Part shown: positions 20,139 through 30,530 of the stretch, piece after piece
Position numbering within the stretch: the stretch's first letter is position 1
Layout of the letters: every line of letters begins with the position of its first letter
Origin: Chryseomicrobium aureum
GTDB lineage: Bacteria > Bacillota > Bacilli > Bacillales_A > Planococcaceae
Reading direction: 5' to 3'
DNA length: 61,528 nucleotides
Assembly: GCF_016909155.1 (NCBI RefSeq)
Contig: NZ_JAFBFG010000017.1
Location: 1 to 61,528 of the forward strand
Notes under the pieces: generated by a model
What the model saw: the letters and a program-made list of their open reading frames with translations, nothing else
Told to the model about the DNA's origin: nothing
The model's database searches: none
Program-made: the position numbers and the translations under genes

Positions 20139-21749
20139 TCATCCTTTCTTTCGGTTCAGAAGCAGTTGAACGCCTGCTAAGCGCTTCCCAAACGGAAGGA
20201 GGTACCATTCTTTCGGTCGCAACAGTTGGCGCTTCATGATCAATATCAAAAACATGACTACTCCAACTGGAACGCTAAACGCTGTAATCATGAGAGACTG
20301 TAGGCGACTTGATAAAAAATCTAAGAGAAAGGCGTCGAGCACTACTTCGATGCTGACCACACTTACACTCATTGCACCTACTGCAAGTGCAAGTCCTGCA
20401 TAGAAAGCCGCCCCGGCAAGTCGCTCCTTCCACTGACGCTTTACTTCGTAAACAATTCCCGCAAGCGCTACAACCATCGCTAAGTTTCCTGCGATTGCTG
20501 CTCCGAGAATTCCATAACTGTCAATCAGCCAGACATTGCTAATTGCTTTCACAATCAGGCCAATCACAAGCCAAAGTGTCGGACGCCAAATCCGGCCCAC
20601 GCCTTGCAGGATAGCCATAAATAGAAGAATCAACGATAACCAGAGGACTTGGCCACTTCCAACCATAAGCACGACAGATAAGTCGCGTGTCTGGAATAAC
20701 GTTTCGTTCACATAAGGCATCGTGGCAATCAATCCTGCAGCTGCTGCACTCCCAAAGACAAGTGCGACGCGATACGACAATTGAATGAATGGCATCGCGC
20801 CTCGTCCATCTTGTTGTTTTGAGCGACTTGCAATGAGCGGAACCAAAGCGAAGGCAAGTGACGTTGTCACAACAATTCCCATTTGAATGAGCGGTTGGAC
20901 ACGGTCATAGATTCCTTTTGTTTCTTTGGCTTGCTGCAAGTCCACTCCCGCCGCTGTCAGACCATTGACGACCGTCATGGAATCGACGAGTTGCATCATC
21001 AGGAAGAACAGGCTACTAATACTTGCGCTGACACTGATCCATGTGAGGTCTCGTAAAATCGTTTTAGTGGACAAGGATGAGCTCGTCTTCCGGAGGATGG
21101 CACGGTCTTTTTTCGTCAGCCACCAGCCAAGAAGAAGGATGCCCGCTGCTTCTCCTATACTTGCTCCTAAAAGAGCGACGGCTCCTGTTGCATAAAGATC
21201 ATTGGTCCAGTTTAACACGAGATAGGCGCCGACGAGAATGAAGCCCACTCGGACAGCTTGCTCAATCACTTGGGCAAAAGCGAGTGGCGTGAGTCGTTCC
21301 GTTGTTTGGTAAATACTTTTCAGAACGGCTAAAAACGGCATTGCCAACAGGACGACTGCACCAATCTGTAGAAGAGGTGCAAGTTTGGCATCTCCCATCG
21401 CCTCAGCAAGTGCGTCCGCTCCAAGTAAAAAGGCGATGAAAAACAGGATGGAGAGGATGCTGATATATGTAAAGCCAACTTGTTTAATTTTTTGAACGCC
21501 TTCCATGTCACCTTTTGCCATCTGATCAGACATCAGTTTGGCAAGCGCGACAGCAAACCCGACAGACGTCCAGGTCGTAATCATACCGATGAACGGATAG
21601 ATTTGTTGATAGATGTAAAAGCCTTCGTCCCCGACCATGTTTTGGAACGGGACACGGTAAAGAGCGCTCAGAATTTTGATGATTAGCGCAGAAATGGTGA
21701 GCATGGCTGCACCTTTCATATAACTGGACATTTTCCACTGTGTTGACAT
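20139..21749 (-). CDS. yabM: MOP-superfamily flippase, SpoVB/YabM type
   Basis: 536 aa, about 14 hydrophobic segments, PST/MATE-like. The N-terminal KGAAMLTISALIIKILSALYRVPFQNMVGDEGFYIYQQIYP is typical of SpoVB/MurJ relatives (quoted as family block; key run GDEGFYIYQQIYP). Such proteins move undecaprenyl-linked polysaccharide or peptidoglycan precursors; the substrate is unknown here. It begins an operon with yabN and rqcP: 7 nt to yabN. Confidence 0.85.
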   Translation of the reverse strand: MSTQWKMSSYMKGAAMLTISALIIKILSALYRVPFQNMVGDEGFYIYQQIYPFIGMITTWTSVGFAVALAKLMSDQMAKGDMEGVQKIKQVGFTYISILSILFFIAFLLGADALAEAMGDAKLAPLLQIGAVVLLAMPFLAVLKSIYQTTERLTPLAFAQVIEQAVRVGFILVGAYLVLNWTNDLYATGAVALLGASIGEAAGILLLGWWLTKKDRAILRKTSSSLSTKTILRDLTWISVSASISSLFFLMMQLVDSMTVVNGLTAAGVDLQQAKETKGIYDRVQPLIQMGIVVTTSLAFALVPLIASRSKQQDGRGAMPFIQLSYRVALVFGSAAAAGLIATMPYVNETLFQTRDLSVVLMVGSGQVLWLSLILLFMAILQGVGRIWRPTLWLVIGLIVKAISNVWLIDSYGILGAAIAGNLAMVVALAGIVYEVKRQWKERLAGAAFYAGLALAVGAMSVSVVSIEVVLDAFLLDFLSSRLQSLMITAFSVPVGVVMFLILIMKRQLLRPKEWYLLPFGKRLAGVQLLLNRKKG

Positions 21750-21794
21750 AGGTACACCTGCTTACTTCGTTTCTCTTTCCGTAGTATACCAAAA

Positions 21795-21819
21795 AACCGC
21801 ACCTCAAGAGGCACGGTCT
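21795..21819 (-). terminator. Terminator after mfd/spoVT remnant
   Basis: Minus strand: ACCGTGCCTC-TT-GAGGTGCGGT followed by TTTTTT. It now ends mfd transcription just after the dead spoVT; a TATACT immediately downstream could be the yabM -10. Confidence 0.8.
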
Positions 21820-21824
21820 CAGGA

Positions 21825-21936
21825 TCACCCATTCATTTGTTTGGCTAAAAAACTAGCAGCTGTCTCGAGCGTTTCGTATAATGCCTCTGCATACTCTGTA
21901 GCGAACGTACCAAGTTCGTATTCCAGTTGCTTTCAT
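21825..21936 (-). pseudogene. spoVT: spoVT remnant, both ends kept, middle deleted
   Basis: Only 112 bp remain. The ATG at 21936 has a ribosome site (AAGGGTGGCAAGGT) and reads MKATGI, the SpoVT start. One base out of frame follows ELGTFATEYAEALYETLE, matching the SpoVT region after its AbrB-like domain, fused directly to TAASFLAKQMNG and a TGA, matching the SpoVT C-terminus. At least two deletions and a frameshift are needed. It lies between mfd and yabM, the B. subtilis position. Full-length SpoVT is ~178 aa. Confidence 0.85.
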
Positions 21937-22005
21937 ACCTTGCCACCCTTCCTACTCTTTCTTGTGTAGTATGGTGAAAAGTGGCAAAAAGTATGCATGT
22001 ATACA

Positions 22006-25000
22006 TTAAGAAGTTTGTCGAATTGCTTGCGGGGATACTTCCATCATTTTTTCTAGAACATCAAACGGATGGTGTTTTCCGCCTTTTAAATCGATTTTAA
22101 TCAAGAATTGTCCTTGATCAACACCAAAATTGACTTGTTTCCCATACGTCATCGATTTCTCATAGAAGATCGCAGCATCAAACTGTTGAGACGTCGTTTC
22201 AGTAAAGCGCACGACCAACTTGCCACCTTGCTCTTTGATGCTCTCCACGCCACTTTGACGGCCCCACACTTTCATACGGGCAATCCGCAACAAGTTCTCG
22301 GCTTCAAGCGGTACATCGCCAAATCGGTCTTGCAGCTCGTCGTAAATATCATGGTACTCTTCTTCTTTATCAAATGCCTTGATGCGCTTGTACATTTGAA
22401 TCTTTTGATAACCGTCTGCAATGTACGTATCCGGAAGATAAGCATCAAATGGAACGGAGATTTCAATCTCCACCACTTCTTCTTGTTCTTTCCCCGTACG
22501 TTTCCGCTCAACAGCTGCTTCAAGAAGCTGTGTATAAAGATCATATCCGACAGAATCGATAAATCCATGTTGCTGAGAGCCTAAAAGATTTCCGGCACCG
22601 CGAATCGACAAGTCACGCATTGCAATCTTAAACCCAGACCCAAGCTCTGTGAACTCTTTGATGGCTTGTAGACGTTTTTCTGCGACATCTGTCAGCACTT
22701 TATCACGCTGATGCATGAAGTAAGCGTACGCCACTCGGTTGGAACGACCCACGCGTCCACGCAATTGATAGAGTTGAGAAAGACCCATGCGGTCCGCATC
22801 GTGCACAAATAACGTATTAACGTTCGGAATATCAATACCCGTCTCGATAATCGTTGTCGTGACAAGTACGTCATATTCCCCTTGTAAGAAACTGATAAGA
22901 ATCGACTCGAGCTCTGTCTCTGTCATCTGACCGTGCGCATAGGCGACTCGAGCAGATGGAACGAGGCTCTGGATTTCTTCGACCTTACGCGTGATATCTT
23001 CCACACGGTTGTAGAGGAAGAACACCTGCCCACCACGCACCATTTCTCGCTCAATGGCTTCACGTACTAGAGCCCCATTGTATTCAACTACATATGTCTG
23101 AATCGGGAAACGGTTTTTCGGCGGCGTCTCGATTACCGACAAGTCGCGCACTCCAATCATCGACATATGAAGCGTACGCGGAATTGGCGTCGCTGTAAGT
23201 GTGATGACGTCTACGGATGTCTTCAACTGTTTGATTTTCTCTTTGTGTTTCACGCCAAAACGCTGCTCTTCATCCACAATAAGAAGGCCTAGATCATGGA
23301 ACTCCACGTCTTTTGACAGTACGCGGTGCGTTCCGACGACCACATCGACCAATCCTTTTTTCAAGCCGCTCGTCGTTTCCCCTTGTTGTTTCTTTGTGCG
23401 GAAACGGCTCAATAAGCCGACTTCAATCGGGAAATCTTGGAATCTTTCCACCAATGTATCAAAATGTTGTTGCGCGAGTATCGTCGTCGGACACAAGAAC
23501 GCGACTTGCTTACCGTCCATTACTGCTTTAAACGCAGCACGAATCGCAACTTCTGTTTTCCCATAGCCAACATCTCCACACACGAGTCGGTCCATCGGGC
23601 GTGCTTTTTCCATATCGCGCTTGATTTCTTCAATTGTGCGCAGTTGGTCCTCTGTTTCTTCGTACGGGAAGGCTGCTTCAAATGCTTGTTGTAGATCGCC
23701 ATCCACTTCATATGCATGACCAACTTCGGCTTCGCGCTTGGCATAAAGCTTGATTAACTCGTCTGCAATATCTTCTACTGCTTTGGAGACCTTCGTTTTT
23801 GTCTTCTTCCAGTCCGCTCCACCTAGTTTGTGCACTTTCGGCTCTTTTTCACCAGAACCGACATATTTTTGAATCAAGTCAATCTGATCGACCGGCACAA
23901 ATAACTTATCATCGCCTTTATAGCGAATGTGCAAATAATCTTTGTGAATACCGTTCATCTCGAGCGTTTCGATTCCGATATACTTCCCAATCCCGTGATG
24001 AATATGCACGATCCAATCGCCCGGTTTGATATCCGAATAACTCTTGATCCGCTCGGCGTTTGAGAGTTTTTGGCGGTTCGCACGTTTTTTAGGACGCGCT
24101 TTAAAAAGTTCGGCATCTGTAATGACTGTCAGGCGCTGCAAGGGCAACTCAAAACCTGTATTGAGATCCCCATCTAGCAAATACACACCAGGTTCCGTGA
24201 TGACAGCCTCTGGGTGCAGAATCTTTGAAGACATGTCATAGTCTTCAAATACCTCTTGAATTTTTTTCAGACGCTCGTTTCCTTCTGCTAGAATCACAAC
24301 CCGGAAGTTTCCTTGTTTCCAGCGCTCCATTTCTCCAGCGAGTAAGTGCATCTGGCCATGGAATTCTTGCATCGGTTTACACGAAAAGCTGAGTGTCGAT
24401 TTGACAGGAATGCCGCCAAATGTACGCGCAAACAGCGAATAATAGATCTGCTTTTGCTGCATGCCTTGCATGATGGCTTTCAAAGAAGAAGCTGGTTTCG
24501 CTTTATGGACGATCAACCCTTCTTCTAATAGCGACATGAACCAGTCCATCTCTTCCCGCTCTAACGTCTCTGCTGTCTCTTGAATGCGTCCGAGCTCATC
24601 AAAGATTACCAGAGTGTTTGGACTTACGTAATCTAGTAAATCTGACGTGTAGCCATCTAAAAGTGGTAAATACTTCGCGACCCCGTCCGGAACGAGTCCA
24701 TCTTTCAATAATCCGATGTCACGAGAAATCGTGTCCATGAACTGTTGTTGTGTTTGCGGGTTTTTCACTTTCTTTAAAGATTCACCTAGCGCCACTTCAA
24801 GGCGCTCTTTCAGTAATAGGCGCTTTTCAGTCGACCACAAATAATCCGTTGCAGGCAAGATGCGAATTTCTGTTAAGCGTCCCATTGACCGCTGATCATC
24901 TGCTGAAAACTGGCGAAGGGAATCAATCTCCGTATCAAATAGTTCGATGCGCACAGGGTGTTCCGATTGCAGTGGATAAATATCAACGATCCCCCCGCGC

Positions 25001-25527
25001 GTGGCAAACTCTCCAGGTGCAGACACCATGCCTTGCCTAGTATAGCCAAGGTCTACAAGCGTGTGAAGGAGCGTTTCCGGCTCGATGTCTTCACCTTCTC
25101 GTAGTGTTAGCGTGAGTTGTGCCCATTCCGATACCGGGGTAAGTTTTTTGCGGAAAGCTGCCACAGGCACAATGAAGATTCCTTTACGATCGGTCGCCAT
25201 ATAATCTAGTGTTTCAATGCGCTCTGCCCGAAGTTCAGGACTCGCAATCGCCATATCGGCAGCGATTAACTCATCTGCCGGGTACAAAAAGACATTGTCT
25301 TCGCCCATGATGCGGGCATAGTCGTCTTTCACTTTTTGGGCATGCAAAAGGTTCGGTGTCACAATCAACACCGACTGATTGGTTTCATCATAAATTTGTT
25401 TTCCAAGAAGTGTTCGAGCGCTGCCGGTGAGTCCGGTGATCAATTGATGGTCGGTCCCTTTTTGCAAAGTGTCGATCCAGTCTCGCACTTTTTTCTCTTC
25501 TTGCAGTAGCTGTAGTAATGCGTGCAT
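22006..25527 (-). CDS. mfd: Transcription-repair coupling factor Mfd
   Basis: 1173 aa SF2 translocase that removes RNA polymerase stalled at DNA lesions and recruits UvrA. The N-terminal UvrB-like module has [11 protein letters not shown] and GGIVDIYP. The CarD-like RNAP-interacting domain ([21 protein letters not shown]) is followed by the helicase motor (Walker [14 protein letters not shown] box, [26 protein letters not shown]). A TRCF C-terminal domain closes the protein. ATG 25527 follows GGAGG. An 85-codon upstream extension overlaps fin antisense to nothing and is not conserved. Confidence 0.97.
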   Translation of the reverse strand: MHALLQLLQEEKKVRDWIDTLQKGTDHQLITGLTGSARTLLGKQIYDETNQSVLIVTPNLLHAQKVKDDYARIMGEDNVFLYPADELIAADMAIASPELRAERIETLDYMATDRKGIFIVPVAAFRKKLTPVSEWAQLTLTLREGEDIEPETLLHTLVDLGYTRQGMVSAPGEFATRGGIVDIYPLQSEHPVRIELFDTEIDSLRQFSADDQRSMGRLTEIRILPATDYLWSTEKRLLLKERLEVALGESLKKVKNPQTQQQFMDTISRDIGLLKDGLVPDGVAKYLPLLDGYTSDLLDYVSPNTLVIFDELGRIQETAETLEREEMDWFMSLLEEGLIVHKAKPASSLKAIMQGMQQKQIYYSLFARTFGGIPVKSTLSFSCKPMQEFHGQMHLLAGEMERWKQGNFRVVILAEGNERLKKIQEVFEDYDMSSKILHPEAVITEPGVYLLDGDLNTGFELPLQRLTVITDAELFKARPKKRANRQKLSNAERIKSYSDIKPGDWIVHIHHGIGKYIGIETLEMNGIHKDYLHIRYKGDDKLFVPVDQIDLIQKYVGSGEKEPKVHKLGGADWKKTKTKVSKAVEDIADELIKLYAKREAEVGHAYEVDGDLQQAFEAAFPYEETEDQLRTIEEIKRDMEKARPMDRLVCGDVGYGKTEVAIRAAFKAVMDGKQVAFLCPTTILAQQHFDTLVERFQDFPIEVGLLSRFRTKKQQGETTSGLKKGLVDVVVGTHRVLSKDVEFHDLGLLIVDEEQRFGVKHKEKIKQLKTSVDVITLTATPIPRTLHMSMIGVRDLSVIETPPKNRFPIQTYVVEYNGALVREAIEREMVRGGQVFFLYNRVEDITRKVEEIQSLVPSARVAYAHGQMTETELESILISFLQGEYDVLVTTTIIETGIDIPNVNTLFVHDADRMGLSQLYQLRGRVGRSNRVAYAYFMHQRDKVLTDVAEKRLQAIKEFTELGSGFKIAMRDLSIRGAGNLLGSQQHGFIDSVGYDLYTQLLEAAVERKRTGKEQEEVVEIEISVPFDAYLPDTYIADGYQKIQMYKRIKAFDKEEEYHDIYDELQDRFGDVPLEAENLLRIARMKVWGRQSGVESIKEQGGKLVVRFTETTSQQFDAAIFYEKSMTYGKQVNFGVDQGQFLIKIDLKGGKHHPFDVLEKMMEVSPQAIRQTS

Positions 25528-25580
25528 AGCAAATCCTCCAGTGAAAACAGAAAAAGGCTTTGGAGCTGATCCCAAAGCAG

Positions 25581-25805
25581 TTACTGTATCCATTTGTTTA
25601 GTGAAAAGTACAGTGGATTGCGCTCCATCGCATCTCGGCAGTCCAAACAAACGCGATCTACGAACCACCGACCAGGTCTTTCTTCGGTCATGAGCGGGTG
25701 CCACTGCACTTCTTTTGTTGATACGCGTTCCACAATTTCGGTGAACGACTCGTAAGGAATCGCACTCGTCTCTTGTCGGCAATATTTACATCGGCTTCGT
25801 ATCAT
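25581..25805 (-). CDS. fin: Fin, anti-sigma-F factor (YabK)
   Basis: 74 aa. Four cysteines in two pairs (CKYC near the N-terminus, CLDC near the end) suggest a zinc site. The C-terminal pattern CLDCRDAMERNPLYF...WIQ matches Fin of B. subtilis, as does the LMTEER core. In B. subtilis Fin competes with sigma-F for RNA polymerase and aids the switch to sigma-G. Its place between pth and mfd is conserved. ATG 25805 has AAGGCGG 9 nt upstream. It is intact here although neighbouring sporulation genes are broken. Confidence 0.85.
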   Translation of the reverse strand: MIRSRCKYCRQETSAIPYESFTEIVERVSTKEVQWHPLMTEERPGRWFVDRVCLDCRDAMERNPLYFSLNKWIQ

Positions 25806-25852
25806 GCGCACACACCGCCTTTTATAGACAGTGTATCCAGTTTCGGTTCGAT

Positions 25853-26416
25853 TTATGCACCGTTATAGTCGTTCATTACTTCTAAAAACGGTTTGTCCAT
25901 CCAAGTTTTACATGCCTCAGCACTGTTATCGATTGCACGTGCCATGTCCGGCTGCTCTTCCTCCCGGAAATTCGCAAGCACGTAATCTGCAACCTTCATC
26001 CCAGCTGGCGGACGACTGATACCAATCCGGATTCGGTTGAAGTTTTGCGTTCCCAGGTGCTGAATTAACGACTTGATCCCGTTGTGTCCTCCAGCACTTC
26101 CTCGCTGACGCAAACGAAGCTTTCCAGTCCCGAGATCCAAGTCATCGTAAATCACAACGATATCGTCCACTGGAATATCAAAGTATTTCATCAAAGGAGC
26201 AACCGCTTCCCCTGATAAATTCATATACGTATAGGGTTTAACGAGCAACACTTTCCCTTTTGGGGTATGGGCAATCGCGTACAAAGCATGGAATTTCGTT
26301 TGATTGAGTTCCACACCATACTGTTTCGCCAACTCGTCAATCACCAGAAAACCAATATTGTGGCGTGTCTTTTCATATTTTTTCCCTGGATTCCCTAGGC
26401 CTATGATCATTTTCAT
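25853..26416 (-). CDS. pth: Peptidyl-tRNA hydrolase
   Basis: Releases tRNA from peptidyl-tRNA dropped by ribosomes. 187 aa. Seen: MIIGLGNPGKKYEKTRHNIGF with the catalytic His, KPYTYMNLSGEAV with the conserved Asn, DDLDLGTGKLRLRQRGSAGGHNGIKS, and RIRIGISRP. Called spoVC in B. subtilis but essential for growth, so retention fits. Confidence 0.97.
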   Translation of the reverse strand: MKMIIGLGNPGKKYEKTRHNIGFLVIDELAKQYGVELNQTKFHALYAIAHTPKGKVLLVKPYTYMNLSGEAVAPLMKYFDIPVDDIVVIYDDLDLGTGKLRLRQRGSAGGHNGIKSLIQHLGTQNFNRIRIGISRPPAGMKVADYVLANFREEEQPDMARAIDNSAEACKTWMDKPFLEVMNDYNGA

Positions 26417-26468
26417 TTATCAATACCTCTTGTTCTAAAATGCGTACTGCTCTTAAGTGTACTAGAAA

Positions 26469-26503
26469 AGAAGAGGAACTGCCATTCCTGACAATTCCTC
26501 TTT
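26469..26503 (-). terminator. Terminator after ctc
   Basis: Minus strand: AAGAGGAA(T)TG...CA(G)TTCCTCTT with an 11-nt loop, then CTTTTC. It separates ctc from pth, perhaps incompletely. Confidence 0.7.
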
Positions 26504-26512
26504 TCATTACTC

Positions 26513-27157
26513 TTATTCAGCTTTTTCTTCTTCAGGTGCTTCTTCCGTAGCTTCTACATCAGTAGCATCTGTTTCTTCGTCAGTAGAATCAAGCTCTTCT
26601 AACTCATCGTCAGAGCGCGGTGCTGCTACTGAGAATAATGCATAATCATCTTCTTCAAGTACTTCAAAATCGATTTTGTCGCGTACTTCACCAAGTGTTA
26701 GAGTATCGCCGATCGCCAGTTCACTTACGTCCACTTCAATGTGGCCTGGAATATCCGATGGTTTTACACGAACTGTTACTTGGTAGTTAGCTTGCGTCAA
26801 TGAACCACCTTCGTTTACGCCAGCAGCGTCGCCTACAGGTGTTACATTTACCGATACTTCAAGCTCTTCAGACATGTTAATTGCCAAGAAATCAGCGTGT
26901 ACAAGATGCCCTTTGATTGGATCTTGTTGATAATCCGTTAATACGGCATTGACGGATTTCCCATCAACGTCTAGCTTCATAACTCCGTTACGTCCAACTT
27001 CACGTAACGTTTTGATTAGCTCGATTTCTTCTACAGCAATCGCTGTACTTTCAGTTTTATATCCATAGACTACGGCCGGTACAAAGCCCTTTGCACGTAG
27101 TGATGTATTTTCTTTCTTTGACTCGCGTTTCTGAGTTGTTACCTTTGTCATAGTCAT
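26513..27157 (-). CDS. rplY: Ribosomal protein bL25, CTC form (general stress)
   Basis: 214 aa. The N-terminal ~90 residues form the 5S-rRNA-binding L25 domain (GFVPAVVYGY, VVGRNGVMKLDVDG-like VGRNGVMKLDV). The CTC-type C-terminal beta domain (VTPVGDAAGVNEGG, SDIPGHIEVDVSELAIGD) ends in a long acidic tail. Equivalent to B. subtilis ctc. A sigma-B-like promoter lies upstream, consistent with stress induction. Confidence 0.95.
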   Translation of the reverse strand: MTMTKVTTQKRESKKENTSLRAKGFVPAVVYGYKTESTAIAVEEIELIKTLREVGRNGVMKLDVDGKSVNAVLTDYQQDPIKGHLVHADFLAINMSEELEVSVNVTPVGDAAGVNEGGSLTQANYQVTVRVKPSDIPGHIEVDVSELAIGDTLTLGEVRDKIDFEVLEEDDYALFSVAAPRSDDELEELDSTDEETDATDVEATEEAPEEEKAE

Positions 27158-27186
27158 TCACTCTCCTAGTTATACTAGTTAAATGT

Positions 27187-27212
27187 TTACCCCGTGACTT
27201 CAGGAACTAAAC
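27187..27212 (-). promoter_or_regulatory. Candidate sigma-B promoter of ctc
   Basis: Minus strand: GTTTAG (27212-27207), 14-nt spacer, GGGTAA (27192-27187). This is close to the sigma-B consensus GTTTAA-N12-14-GGGTAT. In B. subtilis ctc is a classic sigma-B gene. Confidence 0.65.
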
Positions 27213-27215
27213 CTA

Positions 27216-28175
27216 TCAATCAAATAAAGTGCTGACAGACTTCTCTTCATAGACACGTACGATTGCATCTGCAAGAAGCTTGGCAATAGATAGTTCCACG
27301 ATTTTTGACGATTTTTGTGAGTCATCTAACTTAATGGAATCTGTAACGACTAATTCCTTGATGACTGAGTTTTCAATACGCTCCATTGCTGGCCCAGAAA
27401 GCACTGGGTGTGAACAACAAGCATAAATTTCTTTTGCGCCATTTTCTTTTAATGCAGACGCTGCAATAGAAATTGTTCCAGCTGTGTCGATAATATCATC
27501 GATTAAAATAGCTGTTTTCCCTTCTACATTCCCTACGATATTCATAACTTCTGCCACATTTGGACGTGGACGACGTTTATCGATAATAGCAATCGTTGCT
27601 TTTAAGCGGTCTGCCATTTTACGAGCACGCGTTACGCCACCATGGTCTGGTGAAACAATAACGATTTCAGAAGGATCAAAGTTTTTCTCAAGGAAGTAAT
27701 CCGATAACAATGGCACTGCCACTAAGTGGTCGATTGGAATATCGAAGAAACCTTGAATCTGTGGTGCGTGTAAATCTAAAGTGATTGCACGCGTTGCGCC
27801 AGCAGATGTTAAAAGGTTTGCAACGAGTTTCGCTGTAATCGGCTCACGTGAACGCGCTTTGCGGTCTTGACGTGCATAGCCATAATACGGAATTACTACG
27901 TTGATTGTACGCGCAGAAGCACGTTTTAATGCATCTAACATAATAAGCAGTTCCATTAAGTTTTCATTCACTGGAGATGACGTAGATTGAATAACGAACA
28001 CGTCACTACCGCGAATACTCTCTTCAATATTGATTTGCACTTCTCCATCACTGAAGCGTGTAACCGTTAATTTTCCAAGGGGAACTCCAACTTCTTTCGC
28101 AATGCTTTCAGCGAGTTCCGGATTCGAATTTAGTGTGAAAATCTTTAACTTTGAACCTGCGTATTGATAGGGCAT
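27216..28175 (-). CDS. prs: Ribose-phosphate pyrophosphokinase
   Basis: Makes PRPP from ribose-5-phosphate and ATP for purine, pyrimidine, His, Trp and NAD synthesis. 319 aa. Seen: [22 protein letters not shown], the catalytic flexible-loop region [46 protein letters not shown], and the PRPP motif [14 protein letters not shown]. It follows glmU by 31 nt in the conserved glmU-prs operon. Confidence 0.98.
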   Translation of the reverse strand: MPYQYAGSKLKIFTLNSNPELAESIAKEVGVPLGKLTVTRFSDGEVQINIEESIRGSDVFVIQSTSSPVNENLMELLIMLDALKRASARTINVVIPYYGYARQDRKARSREPITAKLVANLLTSAGATRAITLDLHAPQIQGFFDIPIDHLVAVPLLSDYFLEKNFDPSEIVIVSPDHGGVTRARKMADRLKATIAIIDKRRPRPNVAEVMNIVGNVEGKTAILIDDIIDTAGTISIAASALKENGAKEIYACCSHPVLSGPAMERIENSVIKELVVTDSIKLDDSQKSSKIVELSIAKLLADAIVRVYEEKSVSTLFD

Positions 28176-28206
28176 GATAATCCTCCTGGGTTTGGGTAGA
28201 TTGGGT

Positions 28207-29571
28207 TTACTTAATACGTTTAGCGTAACCTTCTTTATTTTCCTGCTTTACGCGTCCAATGGCTAGTGAATCTTCTGTTACATTTTTCGTCACGGTTGTT
28301 CCAGCTGCGACATAAGCGCCTTTTCCGACTGTGACAGGTGCGACAAGATTCGAGTTACAGCCGATAAAGGCATTGTCCTCGATTGTTGTTGTAAATTTAT
28401 TTTTTCCATCATAGTTCACTGAAATCGTACCACAGCCGATGTTCACGTTCTTTCCGATTTCCGCATCACCCATGTACGTAAGGTGAGAAAGTTTGGAACC
28501 TTCTTGAATCGTCGACTTTTTCACTTCCACGAAATTCCCGATTTTCACGTGATCGCCAAGATCAGAACCTGGACGAATGTGCGCGAATGGACCAACTGCC
28601 ACGTGGTCTGCAATTTTGCTGTCCATCACAACAGACGAATGAACTGTCGTCTCGTTGCCAATATGCGCATTTTTCAAGTGCGTATTCGGACCAATCGTGC
28701 TCTTTTCTCCGATGACTGTGTTGCCTTCTAACATTGTGCCCGGAAGAAGAACAGTGTCTGAACCGATAACGACGTCTGCACCAATGTAAGTAGATGCTGG
28801 ATCGATAATCGTCACACCTTCACGCATATGGTGAAGGGCTAAGCGATTGCGCATGTAGCTCTCTGCTTGAGAAAGTGCCACACGGTCATTGACTCCTAAA
28901 AGTTCCTCTGCATCAGCAGCTGCGAACGCAGCGATTGCTTCACCTTGTTCTTTCAAGATGCTGATTACGTCTGTTAAGTAATATTCGCCTTGTGAATTGT
29001 TGTTATCCACTTTTTTTAGCGCTTCAAACAGTGCTTGATTGTCAAAACAGTACGTGCCCGAGTTAATTTCCTGCACTTTTTGTTGATCTGGTGTAGCATC
29101 TTTTTGCTCTACGATGCCTGTTACTAGGTCATCTTGTCCGCGCAAGATACGGCCGTAACCAGTTGGGTCTTCCACAATAGCTGTTAGAATAGTGGCTTTT
29201 GCTCCCGCTTCTTTGTGCGTCTCCATCAACTGTTGAATCGTTTCCGGAGTGATTAGCGGTGTATCGCCACAGATGACGATTGTTGTGCCTTCACGTCCAT
29301 CTAACACTTGCTCTGCTTGTTGCACCGCGTGCGCTGTGCCAAGTTGCTCTTCTTGCACGACGTATGTCGAACGGTCGCCAAGCGTCTCTTTCACCATTTC
29401 AGCTCCGTGGCCGACAACTGACACGATTTCAGAAGCGCCAAGCTTCTCCATGTTGCCGACAACGTGGTCGACCATTGGTTTGCCACAGACTGGGTGAAGA
29501 ACTTTATATAAAGATGATTTCATTCGTGTGCCTTTACCAGCCGCTAAAACGACTGCAAATAAGTTTGTCAT
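28207..29571 (-). CDS. glmU: Bifunctional GlmU (acetyltransferase/uridylyltransferase)
   Basis: Produces UDP-GlcNAc from GlcN-1-P, acetyl-CoA and UTP for peptidoglycan. 454 aa. An N-terminal nucleotidyltransferase ([38 protein letters not shown]) and a C-terminal left-handed beta-helix of hexapeptide repeats with [33 protein letters not shown] is followed by ATG 29571. Confidence 0.97.
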   Translation of the reverse strand: MTNLFAVVLAAGKGTRMKSSLYKVLHPVCGKPMVDHVVGNMEKLGASEIVSVVGHGAEMVKETLGDRSTYVVQEEQLGTAHAVQQAEQVLDGREGTTIVICGDTPLITPETIQQLMETHKEAGAKATILTAIVEDPTGYGRILRGQDDLVTGIVEQKDATPDQQKVQEINSGTYCFDNQALFEALKKVDNNNSQGEYYLTDVISILKEQGEAIAAFAAADAEELLGVNDRVALSQAESYMRNRLALHHMREGVTIIDPASTYIGADVVIGSDTVLLPGTMLEGNTVIGEKSTIGPNTHLKNAHIGNETTVHSSVVMDSKIADHVAVGPFAHIRPGSDLGDHVKIGNFVEVKKSTIQEGSKLSHLTYMGDAEIGKNVNIGCGTISVNYDGKNKFTTTIEDNAFIGCNSNLVAPVTVGKGAYVAAGTTVTKNVTEDSLAIGRVKQENKEGYAKRIK

Positions 29572-29601
29572 TGGTCATCCTCCATGTCATTTCCTCTTTT
29601 G

Positions 29602-29630
29602 ACTATAGCCGATAAAATTGCATTTTTCAA
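29602..29630 (-). promoter_or_regulatory. Promoter of glmU-prs
   Basis: Minus strand: TTGAAA (29630-29625), 17-nt spacer, TATAGT (29607-29602). It gives the operon its own start downstream of repeat copy B. Confidence 0.7.
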
Positions 29631-29750
29631 CAATTTCTCTATTGACAAAATTGCGAGAAAACATTATGTTTATACGTTTCGATTTTTGTCACTCAAGCCC
29701 TTGCTAGAAAGATCTTGGGAAATTGGGGGTGGGCTTGCGGATTGATTTCC

Positions 29751-30027
29751 ATAATATGGGCATTGTCGGAATGGCGACCGCTAACGTAAGAATGGAGTGA
29801 GTTAATGTCTGAATGGAAGCCGTTAACGTCATAATTAGCGTAGTAGTGCACTAAAGTGACGGAATCAGCCGCACCCGCAAAGGCTGAAAGGAGTTGCGAC
29901 TTCGAATGAAATCGAGTTGCGCCTCCTAGAAATCCCGCAAGAAGCCATCGCGGCCCATGAAGCAAAGAGCGCTTCACGGTCCACGCTGTCATCTCGCACA
30001 ATTTCTGAACAGTCGGCTCCACATCTA
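29751..30027 (-). repeat. Dispersed hairpin repeat, copy B, plus 21-bp array
   Basis: Inverted relative to copy A. The core (30027-29880) starts TAGATGTGGAG and carries AGAAATTGTGCG...TGCGGGATTTCT and TGAAGC/GCTTCA hairpins and GCAACTCGAT. 29850-29767 is a 21-bp array of four units, then a 16-bp partial unit. The copy A array resembles it unit for unit. The core starts 5 nt after the T-run of the spoVG terminator. Confidence 0.85.
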
Positions 30028-30040
30028 AACAGAAAAAAAC

Positions 30041-30061
30041 AAAGCTATTAAGAATAGCTTT
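30041..30061 (-). terminator. Terminator of spoVG, stop codon in the hairpin
   Basis: Minus strand: AAAGCTATT-CTT-AATAGCTTT, then GTTTTTTT. The last codons of spoVG form the 5' arm and its TAA falls at the loop boundary. Confidence 0.85.
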
Positions 30062-30353
30062 GCTCGGCTGCCATTGGCGCAGTTTCGTCCTGTGGCTGTG
30101 TATCTGATTGATGGTACGCGGCAAGAACAGCATCTTGCACCTTCGTACGTGTTGTGGCATTGATTGGGTGCGCAATATCCCGAAACTCGCCGTCTGGTGT
30201 GCGCTTGCTTGGCATCGCAACAAATAATCCGCCATTGCCATCAATTACACGTAAATCATGAACGACGAATTCATGGTCTAACGTAATCGACGCAATCGCT
30301 CTCATTCTGCCCTCTGTCTCTACTTTTCGTAACCGAACATCCGTTACTTCCAC
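30048..30353 (-). CDS. spoVG: SpoVG, RNA/DNA-binding regulator
   Basis: 101 aa. The first ~80 residues are strongly family-like: [54 protein letters not shown]. The tail is variable. SpoVG is a site-specific nucleic-acid-binding global regulator found also in non-sporulating Firmicutes. GTG 30353 gives the conserved start and has GAGGAG 11 nt upstream; GTGs at 30365 and 30362 are too close to that site. The AT-rich stretch 30366-30480 carries GGAATTGTTACAC, like the -10 side of the B. subtilis sigma-H spoVG promoter (weak evidence). Confidence 0.93.
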   Translation of the reverse strand: MEVTDVRLRKVETEGRMRAIASITLDHEFVVHDLRVIDGNGGLFVAMPSKRTPDGEFRDIAHPINATTRTKVQDAVLAAYHQSDTQPQDETAPMAAEQSYS

Positions 30354-30487
30354 GGTTGTCACCACTCCTCATTCTAAGATGTACTTGTCCTGCTCTTATA
30401 AAATTTCTATAAAAGTGTAACAATTCCTTCTAGTTTATTAAAAAAATTTCAAATAGTCTAATAAATTTAAGAATTCGAGGAAGAACG

Positions 30488-30520
30488 TAAAAAATCCGCT
30501 TGCCTCCTAAGAGACAAACG
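30488..30520 (-). terminator. Terminator of purR-ridA
   Basis: Minus strand: ATCCGTTTGTCTC and GAGGCAAGCGGAT arms, then TTTTTTA. Confidence 0.85.
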
Positions 30521-30530
30521 GATCATTTAA

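Noticed and set aside
25528-25782. 85-residue N-terminal extension of Mfd
   Set aside because: It reads through fin in another frame, and GGAGG-ATG at 25527 gives the standard start.
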